From assembly GCA_013433145.1 (NCBI GenBank), contig CM024171.1:5015065-5079064 (forward strand): DNA of 64,000 bases, written 5' to 3'. Under the pieces are notes generated by a model. It did not search any database and was not told the DNA's origin. It worked only from the letters and a program-made list of their open reading frames with translations. Positions 62,101-64,000 of the stretch are shown here, piece after piece (the stretch's first letter is position 1; every line of letters begins with the position of its first letter). Made by a program: the position numbers and the translations under genes. This DNA comes from Ascaris suum. Its lineage: Eukaryota; Nematoda; Chromadorea; Rhabditida; Ascarididae.

Positions 62101-63957
62101 TCATCATACGGTTCCACACTCGGCACTTAACATTCTTTATTTTAAAGTAATGTATGCATGCATTCGAAAACAGTGACATTCACTACAAATTCCATTTGCT
62201 AATTTCAAGTACTTTTCACTTTTTGGCATCTGTTCTTGAAGATTATACCGAATCGTTATAGGAGAGGTATCAACTTCGTCAGTACTTCGAAGTGTCGTAT
62301 TATATGTTGATATCTATTTCCTCTCACCGTGGCAAATAAGCAGCACCATTAGCCGATGCAGAAAACCACTGAGGGAGGGAGAAAGCGCGTACCTCTCATA
62401 TTCGACTTTCCTTCCTCAAAATATTTAGGATTCTGGGCCAAAAAAATTCCTCTGCGCTTCCTTCGAGGCACTGGCGCTCGACAAGATCGATTCCTCCCAT
62501 CGTTTGTGCCTACGATTAGACAGCACAATAATTTGTAAGGAGTCGTTCTCTTATTTTCGGATGCCTTTTGTTGCCGCAGTGCTGCTGCTATTACTGAATC
62601 TATATGCTGCGAATGTTCGGAGTTTTGTTGTCGTGGTTTAGTTTTTAAATTCGTTGATGTTGTAGTACACTTTCGGATGTTGAAGAAAGCTTTGTGATCT
62701 CGTCGTGATAGATCATCTTCGGCGAGATCGTCGGGTGGTGCTGTAATAGTATGTTTCTTGTGACCTACTTAATACTGTAGATCTAATCCTCAGATGGTAC
62801 TCTAATACTCCAGTAAGGGTTTGTTTGTCGCTTCCATGGGCTGTGTTTATCCCTTAAATTATAGGTTTTTGAGAAAAGATATTTCTGCGGTAGTACCACT
62901 CAACCGTGGAGTACGTCTCTAGGAAATTGGATGACGTATTCGATAAAGTTATAAGGCGAACACCACAATATTTAACAGCGCAATAATTTTGTTTTTCAAA
63001 AAAGAAGTGAATTTCAATTAGTTTTGTTAGATTGAGGTGGAATCATCGGAGGGTAGTGATAATAATGCAACGCGTAAATTCCCCCTTTGAAGCAATCACT
63101 AGAAGTTGTAAAAAGTGTTGTTCTGAGAATGTTACATGTCCGAAATTGTTCAATCGAATAGGTGCTATGAGTATATTATACAATGAAGTTTTATTTCTAC
63201 GAGATATTCGATATACAAGTAATAGACTGAGAAATGAAAAAATCTAATGGTTAAATAATAAACCGACACCAGGGAAGAATTTCAAGAGAAAGGATTTATT
63301 AAAGAGTTATTTGTGCATATAAGCCAAGCAATAAAGCCAGGCTAAGCATTGCTTGCGAGCTGACCTAAAGATTTTGTATTCATCTCAAAGCAGTGCTATC
63401 GAGTAAACACCACCAATATATTGCTGACTGATGCCTCAGTGATTTTCTAAGCCCGAAAACTTTCAAAGATGCAGTGCTAATTTAATGGAGAAGAGAGAAA
63501 ATGTTGCTCCGAAAAAAATGACGGAAACTACGGAAAATCGTCGGAACAGAAGGGAATCGGTAACAACTCGAATAGAACATCTTCGTTTGTCACATTGCAA
63601 CAGACTATGGCGCTTGAAAAGTTCGGAGGGTGCAGGTGTTGCTTGCTGCTGCTTGAGTCTATACCAAGTCCCGAACTTCGGAGACAGCATTCTAATAATC
63701 TATTACGTAGACGTCAAGCGACACGTTTCAGCGACGTTTCGTTCTATTTGAATAACAAATCGACAGCTATCTTCTGTTTGTTTTCGCTGATCATATCAGC
63801 GGAAATATCTTCTCTTCAGTGACTTTCACTAGCAAGTTGTCAAAATTTGCATGCTGAATTAACAATACGATCATGCATAAAATGCAATTAATGGCTGCTG
63901 GCAAAATTTTGCATACGGCATTGTTCTTTTATTACTTTTCTGTTTTGTTTTCTATTC
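62101..63957 (+). repeat. Large dispersed repeat, copy C (5'-truncated)
   Basis: Corresponds to 46450-48308 of copy B (1857 versus 1859 bp) with a low number of substitutions and indels. It begins abruptly at TCATCATACGGTTCC and ends at the same base as copy B (TTTTCTATTC). The first about 2.6 kb of the unit is missing. Unlike copy A it keeps the 3' 658 bp. Confidence 0.95.
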
Positions 63958-64000
63958 CATGATATATTCTATTTTTTCTCGCATGCAAAAATGAGGCGTC

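Overview
The window is nuclear DNA of a nematode, most likely a clade V (strongylid-type) worm. The evidence is intron-split genes with short exons and T-rich TTTCAG acceptors, candidate trans-splice acceptors just 5' of several start codons, AT-rich introns from about 45 bp to over 1 kb, and best protein resemblance to nematode families (a CYP13-type P450, a MES-6/EED protein). There are no operons or bacterial signals. The exon models were built by eye from splice sites, reading phase and family resemblance.

Layout: (1) 2928-8305, minus strand: RNPS1 (exon-junction-complex SR-type protein), 5 exons, 361 aa. (2) 8.3-18.2 kb: no complete gene; a decayed non-LTR retrotransposon (endonuclease and reverse transcriptase fragments, minus strand) lies at 11.76-12.70 kb, and two unidentified coding-like ORFs lie near 14.7 and 16.3 kb. 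(3) 18167-26132, plus: a complete microsomal cytochrome P450, 11 exons, 514 aa, with a long (TA)n tract and a TG/CA-rich intron. (4) 26623-30429: inverted copy A of a large repeat. (5) 34368-43647, plus: an EED/MES-6 WD40 protein (PRC2 subunit), 11 exons recognised; the last propeller blade is not found. (6) 43845-48308: direct copy B of the large repeat, starting about 200 bp after the last recognisable EED exon. (7) 48.3-52.7 kb: repeats only (tRNA-like SINE, short tandem repeats). (8) 52740-56807, plus: a complete mitochondrial 2-oxoglutarate/malate carrier, 6 exons, 326 aa. (9) 56.9-62.1 kb: two weak first-exon candidates. (10) 62101-63957: 5'-truncated copy C of the large repeat.

The four genes have unrelated housekeeping or metabolic roles (mRNA processing, oxidative metabolism, chromatin silencing, mitochondrial transport) and no shared pathway is evident. 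The most interesting structure is the 4.46 kb repeat family: three near-identical copies with different end points and no recognisable protein. Two inverted copies bracket the EED gene, and one of them sits where EED's final exon should be.
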